DNA from: Saprospiraceae bacterium
GTDB taxonomy: Bacteria > Bacteroidota > Bacteroidia > Chitinophagales > Saprospiraceae
Length of the DNA: 58,932 bases
Direction of reading: 5' to 3'
Assembly (NCBI GenBank): GCA_018057925.1
Contig: JAGPCT010000018.1
Span: forward strand, 1 to 58,932
The position numbers and the translations under genes are program-made. This document shows positions 26,901-35,385 of this stretch, piece after piece (the stretch's first letter is position 1; every line of letters begins with the position of its first letter). Under the pieces are notes generated by a model. The model ran no database searches. It was not told the DNA's origin and saw only the letters and a program-made list of their open reading frames with translations.

Positions 26901-28379
26901 ATGAATAATATTACTACAATAGGCGCACTAAAAGCTTCAGGCTATATATATAAATCAATAAAAGATGAAATCAGATCCAATCTGATAAAAAAGCTCCAAA
27001 ATAAAGAAAAAGCCTTTAAAGGAATATTTGGTTTTGATGATACCGTTATACCTGATTTAGAACGAGCCTTTTTATCAAAACATAATATTCTTCTTTTAGG
27101 ACTTAGAGGTCAGGCAAAGACACGTATTGCAAGGCTCTCAGTTGATCTTTTAGACGAATACATACCTATTCTTAAAGGAAGCGAATTAAATGAAGATCCA
27201 TTAAATCCTATTACCAAGGCTTCGAAAGACTTAATTGTCGAACAAGGAGATGAAACAGAAATTGAATGGATCCACCGCAATAATCGCTTTTTGGAAAAAT
27301 TAGCCACCCCGGATGTTTCTATTGCTGACCTCATAGGCGACATCGACCCTATAAAAGCTGCTAACAACCGCTGGAGCTATACCGATGAAAGGTCTATACA
27401 TTATGGCTTAGTTCCTCGCTCCAACCGTTGTATCTTTGTCTTAAATGAATTACCGGACCTTCAAGCGAGAATACAGGTTTCGCTGCTCAACATTTTACAA
27501 GAAGGAGATATCCAGATAAGGGGTTATAAAATGAGACTTCCACTGGATATACAATTTATCTTCACTGCAAATCCGGAAGATTATACCAACAGAGGAAATA
27601 TTATAACGCCACTCAAAGACCGTATTGATAGTCAAATACTTACACATTATCCCGATCAAATTTCCATAGCAAAAAAAATAACTTTACAAGAAGCACGGAT
27701 TGAACCGGAAGTCTTAGAAAAGGTTTTCTTATCACCCTATGTCCATGATATTTTAGAAAGAATAGCATTTGAAGCCCGAGAAAGCGAGTTTATTGATGAA
27801 CAAAGTGGTGTCTCTGCCAGATTGAGCATTTCAGGTCTTGAAAACTTGTACAGTGCAGCTTATAGGAGGCTATTGCGTGGAGGATATGAAACTACAATGA
27901 TCCGAATTGTTGATTTTATTGGCGTCATTCCAAGCATCACAGGTAAAGTTGAACTTATTTATGAAGGTGAGCAAGAAGGTCCATATAATGTTGCCTTACA
28001 TCTACTTGACGCATCCATAAAGGAAGAGTTTCTCAGCATCTTTCCCAATCCTGAAAAAAAGTTAAAAAAGCATGAAGAAGATGCCTACCAAAAAATAAAA
28101 AATTGGTTTACCAAAGGAAATACCGTGGAGTTTTGGTATAATGACTCTGATGAAGTAATCCACGAAAAGCTTCGACAAGTCGATGGTTTGGAAGACCTGG
28201 TTGTTGACAAAATAAGAAATCATCAAGAATCCATTGTATTAATGGAGATTATTTTACACGGATTGTCTGAATTAAATATTATTTCAAGAGATTTATTAGA
28301 CGACAAAATTAGCTTTAATGATTCTTTGGCCAATATGATTGACGATCTACTCAATGAAAATGACTTTGACGAAAATTAA
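26901..28379 (+). CDS. MoxR/magnesium-chelatase-type AAA+ ATPase
   Basis: A 492-residue cytoplasmic ATPase. Walker A is LLGLRGQAKTRIARL (about 65-79). The Walker B region reads CIFVLNELPDLQ (about 176-187), with Asn where most AAA+ proteins have Asp before the catalytic Glu. The lid contains FTANPEDYTNRGNIITPLKDRI, the BchI/ChlI-type sensor and arginine-finger region. A helical C-terminal part follows. Such ATPases usually act with a von Willebrand A domain partner to remodel proteins, but no VWA gene is next to it; the following gene, 20 bp downstream, is a YciO-type protein. I see no chlorophyll or cobalt pathway genes, so a metal chelatase role is unlikely. Confidence 0.82.
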   Translation: MNNITTIGALKASGYIYKSIKDEIRSNLIKKLQNKEKAFKGIFGFDDTVIPDLERAFLSKHNILLLGLRGQAKTRIARLSVDLLDEYIPILKGSELNEDPLNPITKASKDLIVEQGDETEIEWIHRNNRFLEKLATPDVSIADLIGDIDPIKAANNRWSYTDERSIHYGLVPRSNRCIFVLNELPDLQARIQVSLLNILQEGDIQIRGYKMRLPLDIQFIFTANPEDYTNRGNIITPLKDRIDSQILTHYPDQISIAKKITLQEARIEPEVLEKVFLSPYVHDILERIAFEARESEFIDEQSGVSARLSISGLENLYSAAYRRLLRGGYETTMIRIVDFIGVIPSITGKVELIYEGEQEGPYNVALHLLDASIKEEFLSIFPNPEKKLKKHEEDAYQKIKNWFTKGNTVEFWYNDSDEVIHEKLRQVDGLEDLVVDKIRNHQESIVLMEIILHGLSELNIISRDLLDDKISFNDSLANMIDDLLNENDFDEN

Positions 28380-28399
28380 TATTAAAAAAAATAAATAAT

Positions 28400-29023
28400 A
28401 TGTTGATAGAAATAAATCCATTAAATCCGGATACAAGGTTAATAACAAGCGTTGTAGAAAAAATGAAAAAAGGCGCAGTTATTATTTATCCTACCGATTC
28501 TGTTTATGCAATTGGCTGCGATCCTGAAAGTAAGAAAGGCGTTGAAAAACTATTCCAAATTAAAAACTCTGACCCTAATAAAAGGCAGCTTACCTTTATG
28601 TGTAGCAACATTTCAATGGCATCAACTTATGCCAATCAAATTTCTAATTCTAATTATAGATTTATCAAAGAACATACACCCGGTCCCTATACATTTATTT
28701 TACCGGCGACCAATAACCTTCCTAAAATATTGAATGTAAAAAACAAAACATTCGGATTCAGAATACCAGATCATAAAATACCAACTGAGCTCATTAATGC
28801 ACTCGGTCGTCCTATCTTATCCTCATCTTTAAAAACAGTAGATGAAGACCGTGAAAACAGGTTTTATATGTATCCGGAAGATATATATTCTGACTATTCT
28901 CTCATGGTGGATATGATTATCGATGGAGGTCCGGGATCATTAGAACACAGCACCGTGATAGACTTAACAGAAGGAGAACCTGTTATCATCCGTGAAGGAA
29001 AAGGAAATGTAGATACTGAATAA
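28400..29023 (+). CDS. YciO-type Sua5/YrdC family protein
   Basis: A 207-residue cytoplasmic protein of the Sua5/YciO/YrdC fold. VIIYPTDSVYAIGCD (about 28-42), LTFMCSNISMASTYA (about 66-80), TPGPYTFILPAT (about 98-109) and the end TVIDLTEGEPVIIREGKG align from memory with E. coli YciO. The K-R-x(n)-K-P nucleotide-binding motif of true threonylcarbamoyl-AMP synthases (YrdC/TsaC) is not seen: the region reads QIKNSDPNKRQLTF. So it may act on tRNA t6A synthesis only weakly or elsewhere. Probably co-transcribed with the AAA+ ATPase 20 bp upstream. Confidence 0.85.
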   Translation: MLIEINPLNPDTRLITSVVEKMKKGAVIIYPTDSVYAIGCDPESKKGVEKLFQIKNSDPNKRQLTFMCSNISMASTYANQISNSNYRFIKEHTPGPYTFILPATNNLPKILNVKNKTFGFRIPDHKIPTELINALGRPILSSSLKTVDEDRENRFYMYPEDIYSDYSLMVDMIIDGGPGSLEHSTVIDLTEGEPVIIREGKGNVDTE

Positions 29024-29118
29024 ATAAAAAATATACTAAAAAGGACAATATGATTAATAAATTATAAGTTTTAGTATAGTCTTGTAAAATAGCTATCATT
29101 GTATCCTGAAAACAGACT

Positions 29119-30336
29119 ATGAAAATATTGCAATTGTGTAAAAAATTCCCCTATCCTATGATGGATGGAGAATCTATTGCTATCAACTATCTGAGTAAAA
29201 GCTTGACAGAATTACATTGTGAAATAACCTTACTCGCAATGAATACGTCAAAACATTATTATAACGTAGGTGATTCCCTACCCAATGAACTATCTCATTA
29301 CAAAGATGTACATTTTGTTGATGTCAACAATAAAGCGACTTATTTCGGTGCTTTTCTAAATTTGTTTTCTAGAGACTCTTATCATGTCAGTCGTTATCAT
29401 AGTAAACAGTTCATTAAAAAATTAATTGATATATTAAAAGCTGAAAAATTTGATGTAATTCACCTTGAAACGCTCTATCTTACTCAATTCATCAATATCA
29501 TAAGGGCACATAGCAATGCCAAGATTGTACTTAGGTCGCATAATGTTGAATTTGAAATATGGGAAAGGCTTTCAGACAACCAGAATTCTATCATCATGAA
29601 AGTGCTTCTGGGTTATCTTACAAAGAAACTGAAGAGATTTGAGTTGAAGATGTTACAGAAAGTTGATTTATTACTTCCTATTACTCAAAGAGACCTCAAA
29701 ACATTTCGTTCTTATGGGTATTTAAAGGCAGCAAAAGTAGTTCCGATTGGCTTAGACACTTCCGATTATCTTGCAATTGACAAAAACATATATGAATATC
29801 CCGCCATCAGTTTTATTGGGTCATTGGATTGGATACCAAACCAAGAAGGATTAAAATGGTTTCTTACCGATATATGGCCTAAAATTCTGGAACAACATCC
29901 TGAGATAACCTTTCATGTTGCCGGAAGAAATATGCCGGCTGAGCTTTTCAAAAAAAATATCCCCGGGGTGACTTTCTATGGTGAGGTTGAAGACGCAAAA
30001 GAATTTATCAATGCTCATCCCATCACGGTTGTACCGCTATTGTCAGGGAGTGGCATGAGAGTTAAGATATTGGAAGGAATGCTCTTAGGACGTATTGTAA
30101 TAACCACTTCACTAGGACTGGAAGGAATAGACGCACAACATAAAAACCAAGTATTAATCGCAGAAACAACAGAAGAATTTATAAAAGCGATTGATTTCTG
30201 TTTTCAACATCCTATTCAATCTCAAAATATTAGCCATCGAGCTCAAGTCTTTGCTGCCCGCAATTATGATAACCTTGAAATAGGCAAAGAACTCCTTTCA
30301 TTCTATAATTTAGAACACAATACTGTCACCAACTAA
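29119..30336 (+). CDS. Glycosyltransferase, family 4-like (GT-B fold)
   Basis: A 405-residue cytoplasmic or membrane-associated sugar transferase. The N-terminal domain starts LQLCKKFPYPMMDGESIAIN, the GT4_N style with a Gly-rich loop. The C-terminal domain has ISFIGSLDWIPNQEGLKWFL (about 233-252) and PLLSGSGMRVKILEGMLLGRIVITTSLGLEGI (in part, about 309-340), which holds the E(x)7E-like donor-binding region. It probably transfers a nucleotide-activated sugar to a surface polysaccharide or lipid. No polysaccharide cluster surrounds it. It is followed by a large repeat block. Confidence 0.88.
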   Translation: MKILQLCKKFPYPMMDGESIAINYLSKSLTELHCEITLLAMNTSKHYYNVGDSLPNELSHYKDVHFVDVNNKATYFGAFLNLFSRDSYHVSRYHSKQFIKKLIDILKAEKFDVIHLETLYLTQFINIIRAHSNAKIVLRSHNVEFEIWERLSDNQNSIIMKVLLGYLTKKLKRFELKMLQKVDLLLPITQRDLKTFRSYGYLKAAKVVPIGLDTSDYLAIDKNIYEYPAISFIGSLDWIPNQEGLKWFLTDIWPKILEQHPEITFHVAGRNMPAELFKKNIPGVTFYGEVEDAKEFINAHPITVVPLLSGSGMRVKILEGMLLGRIVITTSLGLEGIDAQHKNQVLIAETTEEFIKAIDFCFQHPIQSQNISHRAQVFAARNYDNLEIGKELLSFYNLEHNTVTN

Positions 30337-30350
30337 CCTTCCTAAACCCA

Positions 30351-30489
30351 AATTCCGCATTAGACAATTGCGGAATCGATTTACGACTCGTAATCAATGG
30401 TTTACAGAAACCATTGAAACGATTCGTAAATCGGGATTAACCCTCATAATCAGCACTAAACGGTTTTACAAAACCTTTACTGCTGAATT
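30351..30489 (+). repeat. Element A, copy 2 (near-complete)
   Basis: Differs from copy 1 at only a handful of bases; all three hairpins are intact, and the first loop sequence is TAGACAATTGCGG. Starts 15 bp after the glycosyltransferase stop. Its right end (TGCTGAATTA) joins CATCTAACTAGATCG and repeat D. Confidence 0.85.
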
Positions 30490-30516
30490 ACATCTAACTA
30501 GATCGTAATAAGTTGA

Positions 30517-31572
30517 ATATCATATATTTGGAAATATATTGATTCGTGAATATTTGAATTTCAACACAACAAACAGTTAGTAATATATTTCTTAAAGAAA
30601 CTATAGTATCTTTAATATAAATTCGGGTTGAACAAGGATGAACATTTAGGACAGCATAATCCCGAAGGGGTGATATTTTTATAGAAAACGGAGAATAATA
30701 TTTTCAAAATCCCGAAGGGATGACATTATTACAAACCAAAAAAAATGTATCTGCTCAAAAAAAACTGGAACGAAAAGATGGAATAATCATTTCACCCATT
30801 CTGGGTTCCCCTTTCTGCTATTGAATCTATTCTATAATAATGACAACCCTTCGGGTTTATTTTGATAAAAAATGGGATTGGATTCAGCTCGTCCAAATAA
30901 GTATGAAAAATTTTTACAAACAATATAGCAGAATAATTTCCATAAATGTAAGAGGTTACATTACATTTAACCAAGTCACAACAAGCTGATTATCAAATAT
31001 TTGGAAATCTATTGGTTCATGACTATTTGAATTTCAACACAACAAACAGTTAGCAATATATTTCTTAAAGAAACTATTGTATCTTTAATATAAATTCGGG
31101 TTGAACAAGGATGAACATTCGGGACAGCATAATCCTGAAGGGATGATATTTTTATAGAAAACGGAGAATAATATTTTCAAAATCCCGAAGGGATGACATT
31201 ATTACAAACCAAAAAAAATGTATCTGCTCAAAAAACAGAACAAATAAATGGAATAATCATTTCACCCATTCTGGGTTCCCCTTTCTGCTATTGAATCTAT
31301 TCTATAATAATGACAACCCTTCGGGTTTATTTTGATAAAAAATGGGATTGGATTCAGCTCGTCCAAATAAGTATGAAAAATTTTTACAAACAATATAGCA
31401 GAATAATTTCCATAAATGTAAGAGGCTACATTACATTTAACTAAGTCACAACAAGTTAATTATCAAATATTTGGAAATCTATTGGTTCATGACTATTTGA
31501 ATTTCAACACAACAAACAGTTAGCAATATATTTCTTAAAGAAACTATTTTACCTTTAATATGAATTCGAGAT
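30517..31572 (+). repeat. ~470-bp tandem repeat (repeats D + B + spacer), 2.2 copies
   Basis: Unit: repeat D (TTTGGAAAT ... TTCAACACAACAAACAGTTA ... TTTCTTAAAGAAACTAT), repeat B, then a ~110-bp spacer ending CAAGTCACAACAAG. TTGGAAAT occurs at 30528, 31001 and 31471, giving periods of 473 and 470 bp. D copies: about 30517-30622, 30987-31092 and 31457-31572; B copies: 30623-30875 and 31093-31346. The third unit is cut off after D, immediately upstream of gldC. No coding sequence is evident in the whole 30337-31590 gap. Confidence 0.88.
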
Positions 31573-31581
31573 AAATTTAAT

Positions 31582-31589
31582 TACATTTG
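31582..31589 (+). promoter_or_regulatory. Bacteroidetes -7 box abutting gldC
   Basis: TACATTTG matches TAnnTTTG and ends 1 base before the ATG at 31591. Either the mRNA is leaderless or translation begins at the next in-frame ATG (31603). Confidence 0.55.
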
Positions 31590-31590
31590 C

Positions 31591-31950
31591 ATGAAAAACA
31601 GTATGGCCTCTGAAGAATATAAAGTTACTTTAAGTGTTGGATTAGATGAAAACAAATTGCCGGAAACCTTATCCTGGGATGCCTCCGGGGTAAATGATGT
31701 CGGAAATAAAAACATAAAGGCGTTTTTGCTTTCGATGTTCGACGATGAAACACGTGAAACATTAAAGATAGACTTGTGGGTCAAAGATTTTCAAATTATG
31801 GAAATGGATCGATTTTTCTATCAAACATTTAGAGCAATGTGTGATACTTATCAAAAATCTACACAAAATAATGACCTTGCCAATGCTATGCGCGATTTTA
31901 CACAATATTTTGGTGAAAAAACCGGTATCATTGTAACTCAAAACGAATAA
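31591..31950 (+). CDS. gldC: Gliding motility protein GldC
   Basis: A 119-residue cytoplasmic protein. Family features are VTLSVGLDENKLPETLSWDA, KAFLLSMFDDETRETLKIDLW and VKDFQIMEMDRFFYQTFRAMCDT. GldC helps gliding in Flavobacterium but is also found in non-gliding Bacteroidetes; its biochemical role is not known. gldB, its usual partner, is not next to it. The promoter box almost touches the first ATG, so ATG 31603 (MASEEYK) is an alternative start. Confidence 0.9.
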   Translation: MKNSMASEEYKVTLSVGLDENKLPETLSWDASGVNDVGNKNIKAFLLSMFDDETRETLKIDLWVKDFQIMEMDRFFYQTFRAMCDTYQKSTQNNDLANAMRDFTQYFGEKTGIIVTQNE

Positions 31951-32212
31951 AATTGGACTTTTAAAAGACAATTCTTATATTTTAAGAACAATACAAGTTG
32001 AATAGATTCCGCTTGGGTTTTTATTACAATACTATGCAATAAAAACGGCATTCAACACTTTTAGGTTGATAAAAAGCCGATGTTAATGAAACTATTCATT
32101 TTTCATAAAATTATTATTAAATTGTTAAAAATTACATTACAAAGCTCCGCTATCCCACCTTATGCCAAGATGAGGCGATAGCTGCAATTGTTGATTAAGT
32201 TAATATGTAGCT

Positions 32213-32770
32213 TTAATATCTGGTGTCAAGCTGACCTTCGGTAATATGAAGTGTGGCAGTATCTACTCCGCCATCGTTTTCAATCATCCAGCACTCAAAT
32301 GTCCCACTGATAATCCTTTTTTCCTCATCAAGGAAGTGTACATTGAGCTTGAATGGTTTGGTTATGTCCATCGCATATTCTGCCCATCCATTGTATGTAC
32401 CCTGATAAAATAATCTGAATAAATATTTATATTTATTACTCTCAATATAATCACCTAAAAAAGGACGTCTGACATTGATGTAAAACTTTTCGGCGGCTTC
32501 ATTCGAGTAGTACTGTGACCCTTCAATGTCGAATTTATTATATATTGGATCCCAATAAACGCCCACGGAGCGGTAGTTCTCGTTTTTCACATTACAGTTG
32601 CTCCAAATGTGGTTGCCTATCTTCATGCTCATAGTGCCTCTGCCTGTAGTGGTCTTCTCTTTCAGGCAGGTACAGCAAGCGGAGGCGGGGTCGGGGTAGT
32701 CTTTTCCACAGGAACTTATTAATGCTACTGTAACAAGACATAGAACTAAATAAAAAGTAGTTGTTTTCAT
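32213..32770 (-). CDS. Lipoprotein array member 1 (beta-sandwich lipoprotein, DUF6252-like)
   Basis: A 185-residue lipoprotein from the ATG at 32770 (MKTTTFYLVLCL); an upstream extension to 32851 is unlikely because the signal peptide starts at this ATG. Lipobox VALISSC (Cys21). Then a Cys-rich CCTCLKEK motif, a MSMKIGNHIWSNC segment and a beta-rich body ending with LHITEGQLDTRY. It is the most divergent of four paralogues (others at 33138, 33887 and 34643). The pattern 'M-x-F/M-K-x-x-G-x-x-W' after the anchor resembles DUF6252-type lipoproteins. Function unknown; probably outer-membrane anchored. Confidence 0.75.
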   Translation of the reverse strand: MKTTTFYLVLCLVTVALISSCGKDYPDPASACCTCLKEKTTTGRGTMSMKIGNHIWSNCNVKNENYRSVGVYWDPIYNKFDIEGSQYYSNEAAEKFYINVRRPFLGDYIESNKYKYLFRLFYQGTYNGWAEYAMDITKPFKLNVHFLDEEKRIISGTFECWMIENDGGVDTATLHITEGQLDTRY

Positions 32771-32937
32771 AGGAAATGATTTTAGAAATGTGAGTAATTT
32801 TGTAATACATTTAAATATGCAAATATTGTCCCAAATTACTATTTTAATCAATATTTTTTCTTTTATTTTTTTCGTAGGCGCATGTTACCAACTTGTGGCA
32901 GCTGTGGCGGTAAGGATTAAAAGCATGGCAAATATTA

Positions 32938-33072
32938 TCAGCGGTTTTTACCCACCAGCCCCCTATAGGGGGAATTTGATCCGGCTTTGTGGCAAGATTT
33001 TCGATAGCTGGTTAAAGTCCCCTTTAGAGGATTTAGGGGTGATATTGCAAGCAGCCGGTTAAAAATTTTCAT
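32938..33072 (-). pseudogene. Orphan lipoprotein head fragment with in-frame palindromic repeat (head 1)
   Basis: From ATG (33072) the minus strand encodes 44 residues: MKIFNRLLAISPLNPLKGTL, then TSYRKSCHKAGSNSPYRG and LVGKNR, then stop. It matches the leaders of array members 2 and 3. Beyond the stop the DNA still aligns with their signal-peptide core (CCTTACCGCCAC). No lipoprotein body follows. It lies in the gap between members 1 and 2. Confidence 0.6.
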
Positions 33073-33137
33073 AAGATTAAAATTTAAATTGTTAAGAAAT
33101 AAATAGTATTAAATTGTGATTTAATGATTCTAAAAGA

Positions 33138-33824
33138 CTAATTATAATGTACATCAAAACGTCCATTCGAAAGCCTTATTTTTGTTGTATCCGGACCTCC
33201 ATTATCCTCAATTAGTGTACAATCAAACACACCACTGATAATCTTATTGATGGTGTCAAATTGGGTGACTTCGAGAGAAAAGGGGAGTCCTGAATTTATA
33301 GTATTATATTGCCCATTATATCTTGGGTCTGTCTCTGATAGTGATGAAAAATTTATCGAACCTATGGGGAAATCACCACTCTGGTTAATCTTACCCAGTC
33401 TTGGATGATTAATTATAATAAACAAATTATCATTTTTACCCACATTGTCTTGTTGTTGAGTCGCCTGAATGGTGATCCTATCATAGCCAAATAGCCGGTA
33501 GCGCTCTGCGATAATCTCGGGTGGTTTGCCCATTGCATTTACCGCATCACAGGGGCTCCAGGTGGCCCCATCCAGATCGAAACTCAGCGTATTCTTTCCT
33601 GATGTCGAGGCAGGTGCTTTGCAGGAACAGCAGTTTTTCGGCTCTTCTTTCTCGCAGGAGGTGGCGGTAAGGATGATTATTAAGGCTAATACTATCAGGT
33701 TTATACCCACCAGCCCCCTGAAGGGGGAGTATCCTGCCCTGTGGCGTGATACTCGATACGAAGGGCAAGTACCCTTTAGGGGATTTAGGGGTGATATTGC
33801 AAGCAGCCGTGAAAATGTTTTCAT
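33138..33824 (-). CDS. Lipoprotein array member 2 with repeat-encoded leader
   Basis: From the ATG at 33824 the protein has 228 residues. Residues 1-9 (MKTFSRLLA) look like a signal n-region. Residues 10-40 (SPLNPLKGT...SPFRGLVG) are encoded by a CCCCTAAA...TTTAGGGG palindromic repeat. Residues 41-57 (INLIVLALIIILTATSC) are a hydrophobic core and lipobox. So the export signal is split by about 31 repeat-encoded residues. Alternatively translation starts at an in-frame GTG (residue 39) inside the repeat, giving a normal-length signal. The body has NCCSCKAP, LSFDLDGATWSPC and a C-terminal IRLSNGRFDVHY like its paralogues. Function unknown. Confidence 0.72.
   Translation of the reverse strand: MKTFSRLLAISPLNPLKGTCPSYRVSRHRAGYSPFRGLVGINLIVLALIIILTATSCEKEEPKNCCSCKAPASTSGKNTLSFDLDGATWSPCDAVNAMGKPPEIIAERYRLFGYDRITIQATQQQDNVGKNDNLFIIINHPRLGKINQSGDFPIGSINFSSLSETDPRYNGQYNTINSGLPFSLEVTQFDTINKIISGVFDCTLIEDNGGPDTTKIRLSNGRFDVHYN
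33705..33812 (-). repeat. Repeat E (palindromic CCCCTAAA / TTTAGGGG), copy in member 2
   Basis: On the minus strand: ATATCACCCCTAAATCCCC, AAAGGG, a GATACTCG-type centre, and CCCCCTTCAGGGGGCTGG. The two ends (CCCCTAAA.. and ..AGGGGG) are partly complementary. Related copies are at about 32953-33061, 34438-34566, 35386-35480 and 41318-41450. Similar 'CCCCTAAATCCCC' repeats are widely scattered in Bacteroidetes genomes as I recall. Confidence 0.75.
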
Positions 33825-33886
33825 GAGATTAAAAATTTATGTGATTAAAAAATAATTTCTACATAGTATGAAATAGGTATTTTGAT

Positions 33887-34579
33887 TTAGAAAGAAACGT
33901 CAAACCGGCCTTCTGTAATAGTGAGATTCGGTGCGGGATCACTTCCTAATGCCTTTTTTAGTTCACACTCAAATTCACCACTAAGAATGCGATTATCCCA
34001 ATCGACTTTGGTGATATTGAGGAAGTAGGCTTTAGTCGTGTCGTTTTCATAATGAGTGCTATATTTAGTTGACAGGTTTGTCTCAAAACCAAAAAGCGTC
34101 TGTTTTGAAGGGCTATCCGTTATATAACTAACTTTTGGATTACGTATTCTAATGAAAAAAGTTTCACGTGCCGAACTTTCAAAATTTCGCCCCCCCCATA
34201 CATCCATTCTTGAATAATCACCATAAGGAAGTTGGACCATTACGGTGCGGAAATCATTCAGTGAGCCATCGTCAGTTTTGTTACAGTTAGACCATTGTTC
34301 GCCGTTGATTTTGAAGCTCATGGTATTGGCTCCTTGCTGGGTAGCTGGTCGTTCACAGTCACAGCATCGACGAGTGATAGGGTCTTTTTCGCAGGAAGTG
34401 ACAAGTAATATCATCAGGGCTAATACCACCAGGTTTTTACCTCCCAGGCCTCTGAAGGGGGAGTTTGATCCGGCTCTGTGACGGGATATTCGATGTGCTG
34501 GTAAAGTCCCCTTTAGGGGATTTAGGGGTAAAAGGGGATTTAGGGATGATATTGCAAGCAGCCGTGAAAATGTTTTCAT
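33887..34579 (-). CDS. Lipoprotein array member 3 with repeat-encoded leader
   Basis: A 230-residue protein from the ATG at 34579. Layout matches member 2: MKTFSRLLA, then a repeat-encoded stretch (SSLNPLLPLNPLKGT...NSPFRGLGG, with LNPL doubled because the repeat end is duplicated), then the core NLVVLALMILLVTSC (lipobox, Cys63). The body begins EKDPITRRCCDCERPA and has FKINGEQWSNCNKTDDG; it is nearly identical over long stretches to member 4. An in-frame GTG at residue 51 could give a short normal signal. The C-terminus reads LTITEGRFDVSF. Function unknown. Confidence 0.73.
   Translation of the reverse strand: MKTFSRLLAISSLNPLLPLNPLKGTLPAHRISRHRAGSNSPFRGLGGKNLVVLALMILLVTSCEKDPITRRCCDCERPATQQGANTMSFKINGEQWSNCNKTDDGSLNDFRTVMVQLPYGDYSRMDVWGGRNFESSARETFFIRIRNPKVSYITDSPSKQTLFGFETNLSTKYSTHYENDTTKAYFLNITKVDWDNRILSGEFECELKKALGSDPAPNLTITEGRFDVSF
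34438..34566 (-). repeat. Repeat E, copy in member 3 (one end duplicated)
   Basis: Same organisation as the copy in member 2, but the block GGGGATTTAGGG(A/G)T is present twice (about 34513-34550). This duplication adds residues to the leader without changing frame. The same doubled form is seen in the orphan head at 41294-41461. Confidence 0.75.
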
Positions 34580-34642
34580 GAGATAAAAATTTTAAATGAT
34601 TATAAAATAATTAATTACATATTATTAAAAATGTGATTTTTG

Positions 34643-35209
34643 TTAAAATGAAACATCAAATCGTCCATTGGTGATTTTTAGATTGGGAAAGCCTGCCCCT
34701 CCTGGAGCCTCTTTTAACTCACACTCAAATTCACCACTAAGAATGCGATTATCCCAATCGACTTTGGTAATATTGAGGAAGTAGGCTTTGGTGGTGTCGT
34801 TTTCATACTGGGTACTATATTTTGGCGATCCATGTGCTGTAAAATGAAAAAGTGCTTGCTTAGAAGGGCTATCAGTAATTAACCCAACTTTTGGATTGTT
34901 TATCAATATTATAAGTGATTCATAATCTGACCTTTCAAAGTTCCTTTGCCCCCACACATCCATCCTGGAATAATCACCATAAGGGAGCTGAACCATGACG
35001 GTACGGAAGTCATTGAGTGAGCCATCGTCAGTTTTGTTACAGTTAGACCATTGTTCGCCGTTGATTTTGAAGCTCATGGTATTGGCTCCCTGCTCCGATG
35101 CCGGGCGCTCACAACTGCAACAACGCTTCGTGATGGGGTCTTTTTCGCAAGAACTTATTAATGCTACTGTAACAAGACATAGAACTAAGTAAAAAGTGGC
35201 TGTTTTCAT
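34643..35209 (-). CDS. Lipoprotein array member 4 (standard signal peptide)
   Basis: A 188-residue lipoprotein. The signal MKTATFYLVLCLVTVALISSC (in part; lipobox Cys21) is almost the same as in member 1, while the body (KRCCSCERPA, MSFKINGEQWSNCNKTDDG, LPYGDYSRMDVWG) is nearly identical to member 3. So leader and body have different closest relatives, a sign of recombination between paralogues. It ends LKITNGRFDVSF. The 180 bp upstream also match those of member 1. Function unknown. Confidence 0.78.
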   Translation of the reverse strand: MKTATFYLVLCLVTVALISSCEKDPITKRCCSCERPASEQGANTMSFKINGEQWSNCNKTDDGSLNDFRTVMVQLPYGDYSRMDVWGQRNFERSDYESLIILINNPKVGLITDSPSKQALFHFTAHGSPKYSTQYENDTTKAYFLNITKVDWDNRILSGEFECELKEAPGGAGFPNLKITNGRFDVSF

Positions 35210-35385
35210 AAGAAATGATTTTAAAAATGTGAGTAATTTTGTAATCTATTTAAATATGCAAATATTGTCCTAAATTACTATTTTAATCAATATTTTTTCT
35301 TTTATTTTTTTCGTAGGCGCATGTTACCAACTTGTGGCAGCTGTGGCGGTAAGGATTAAAAGCATGGCTGATAAAATCAGAGTTT

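Noticed and set aside
26901-28379. Magnesium or cobalt chelatase subunit
   Set aside because: Only the ATPase fold is shared. There are no other chelatase subunits or tetrapyrrole genes, and the Walker B sequence differs.
30517-31572. CRISPR array
   Set aside because: The repeats are ~470 bp apart and the units are almost wholly identical; there are no short direct repeats with unique spacers and no cas genes.
32771-32851. N-terminal extension of lipoprotein member 1
   Set aside because: The signal peptide starts at the ATG at 32770, as in member 4; the extension is AT-rich and would bury the signal.
32790-33062. A plus-strand frame of 90 codons opposite the lipoprotein upstream region
   Set aside because: It runs through repeat E and the decayed signal region of the array on the wrong strand, has no protein-like features beyond a hydrophobic stretch, and lacks a promoter box.
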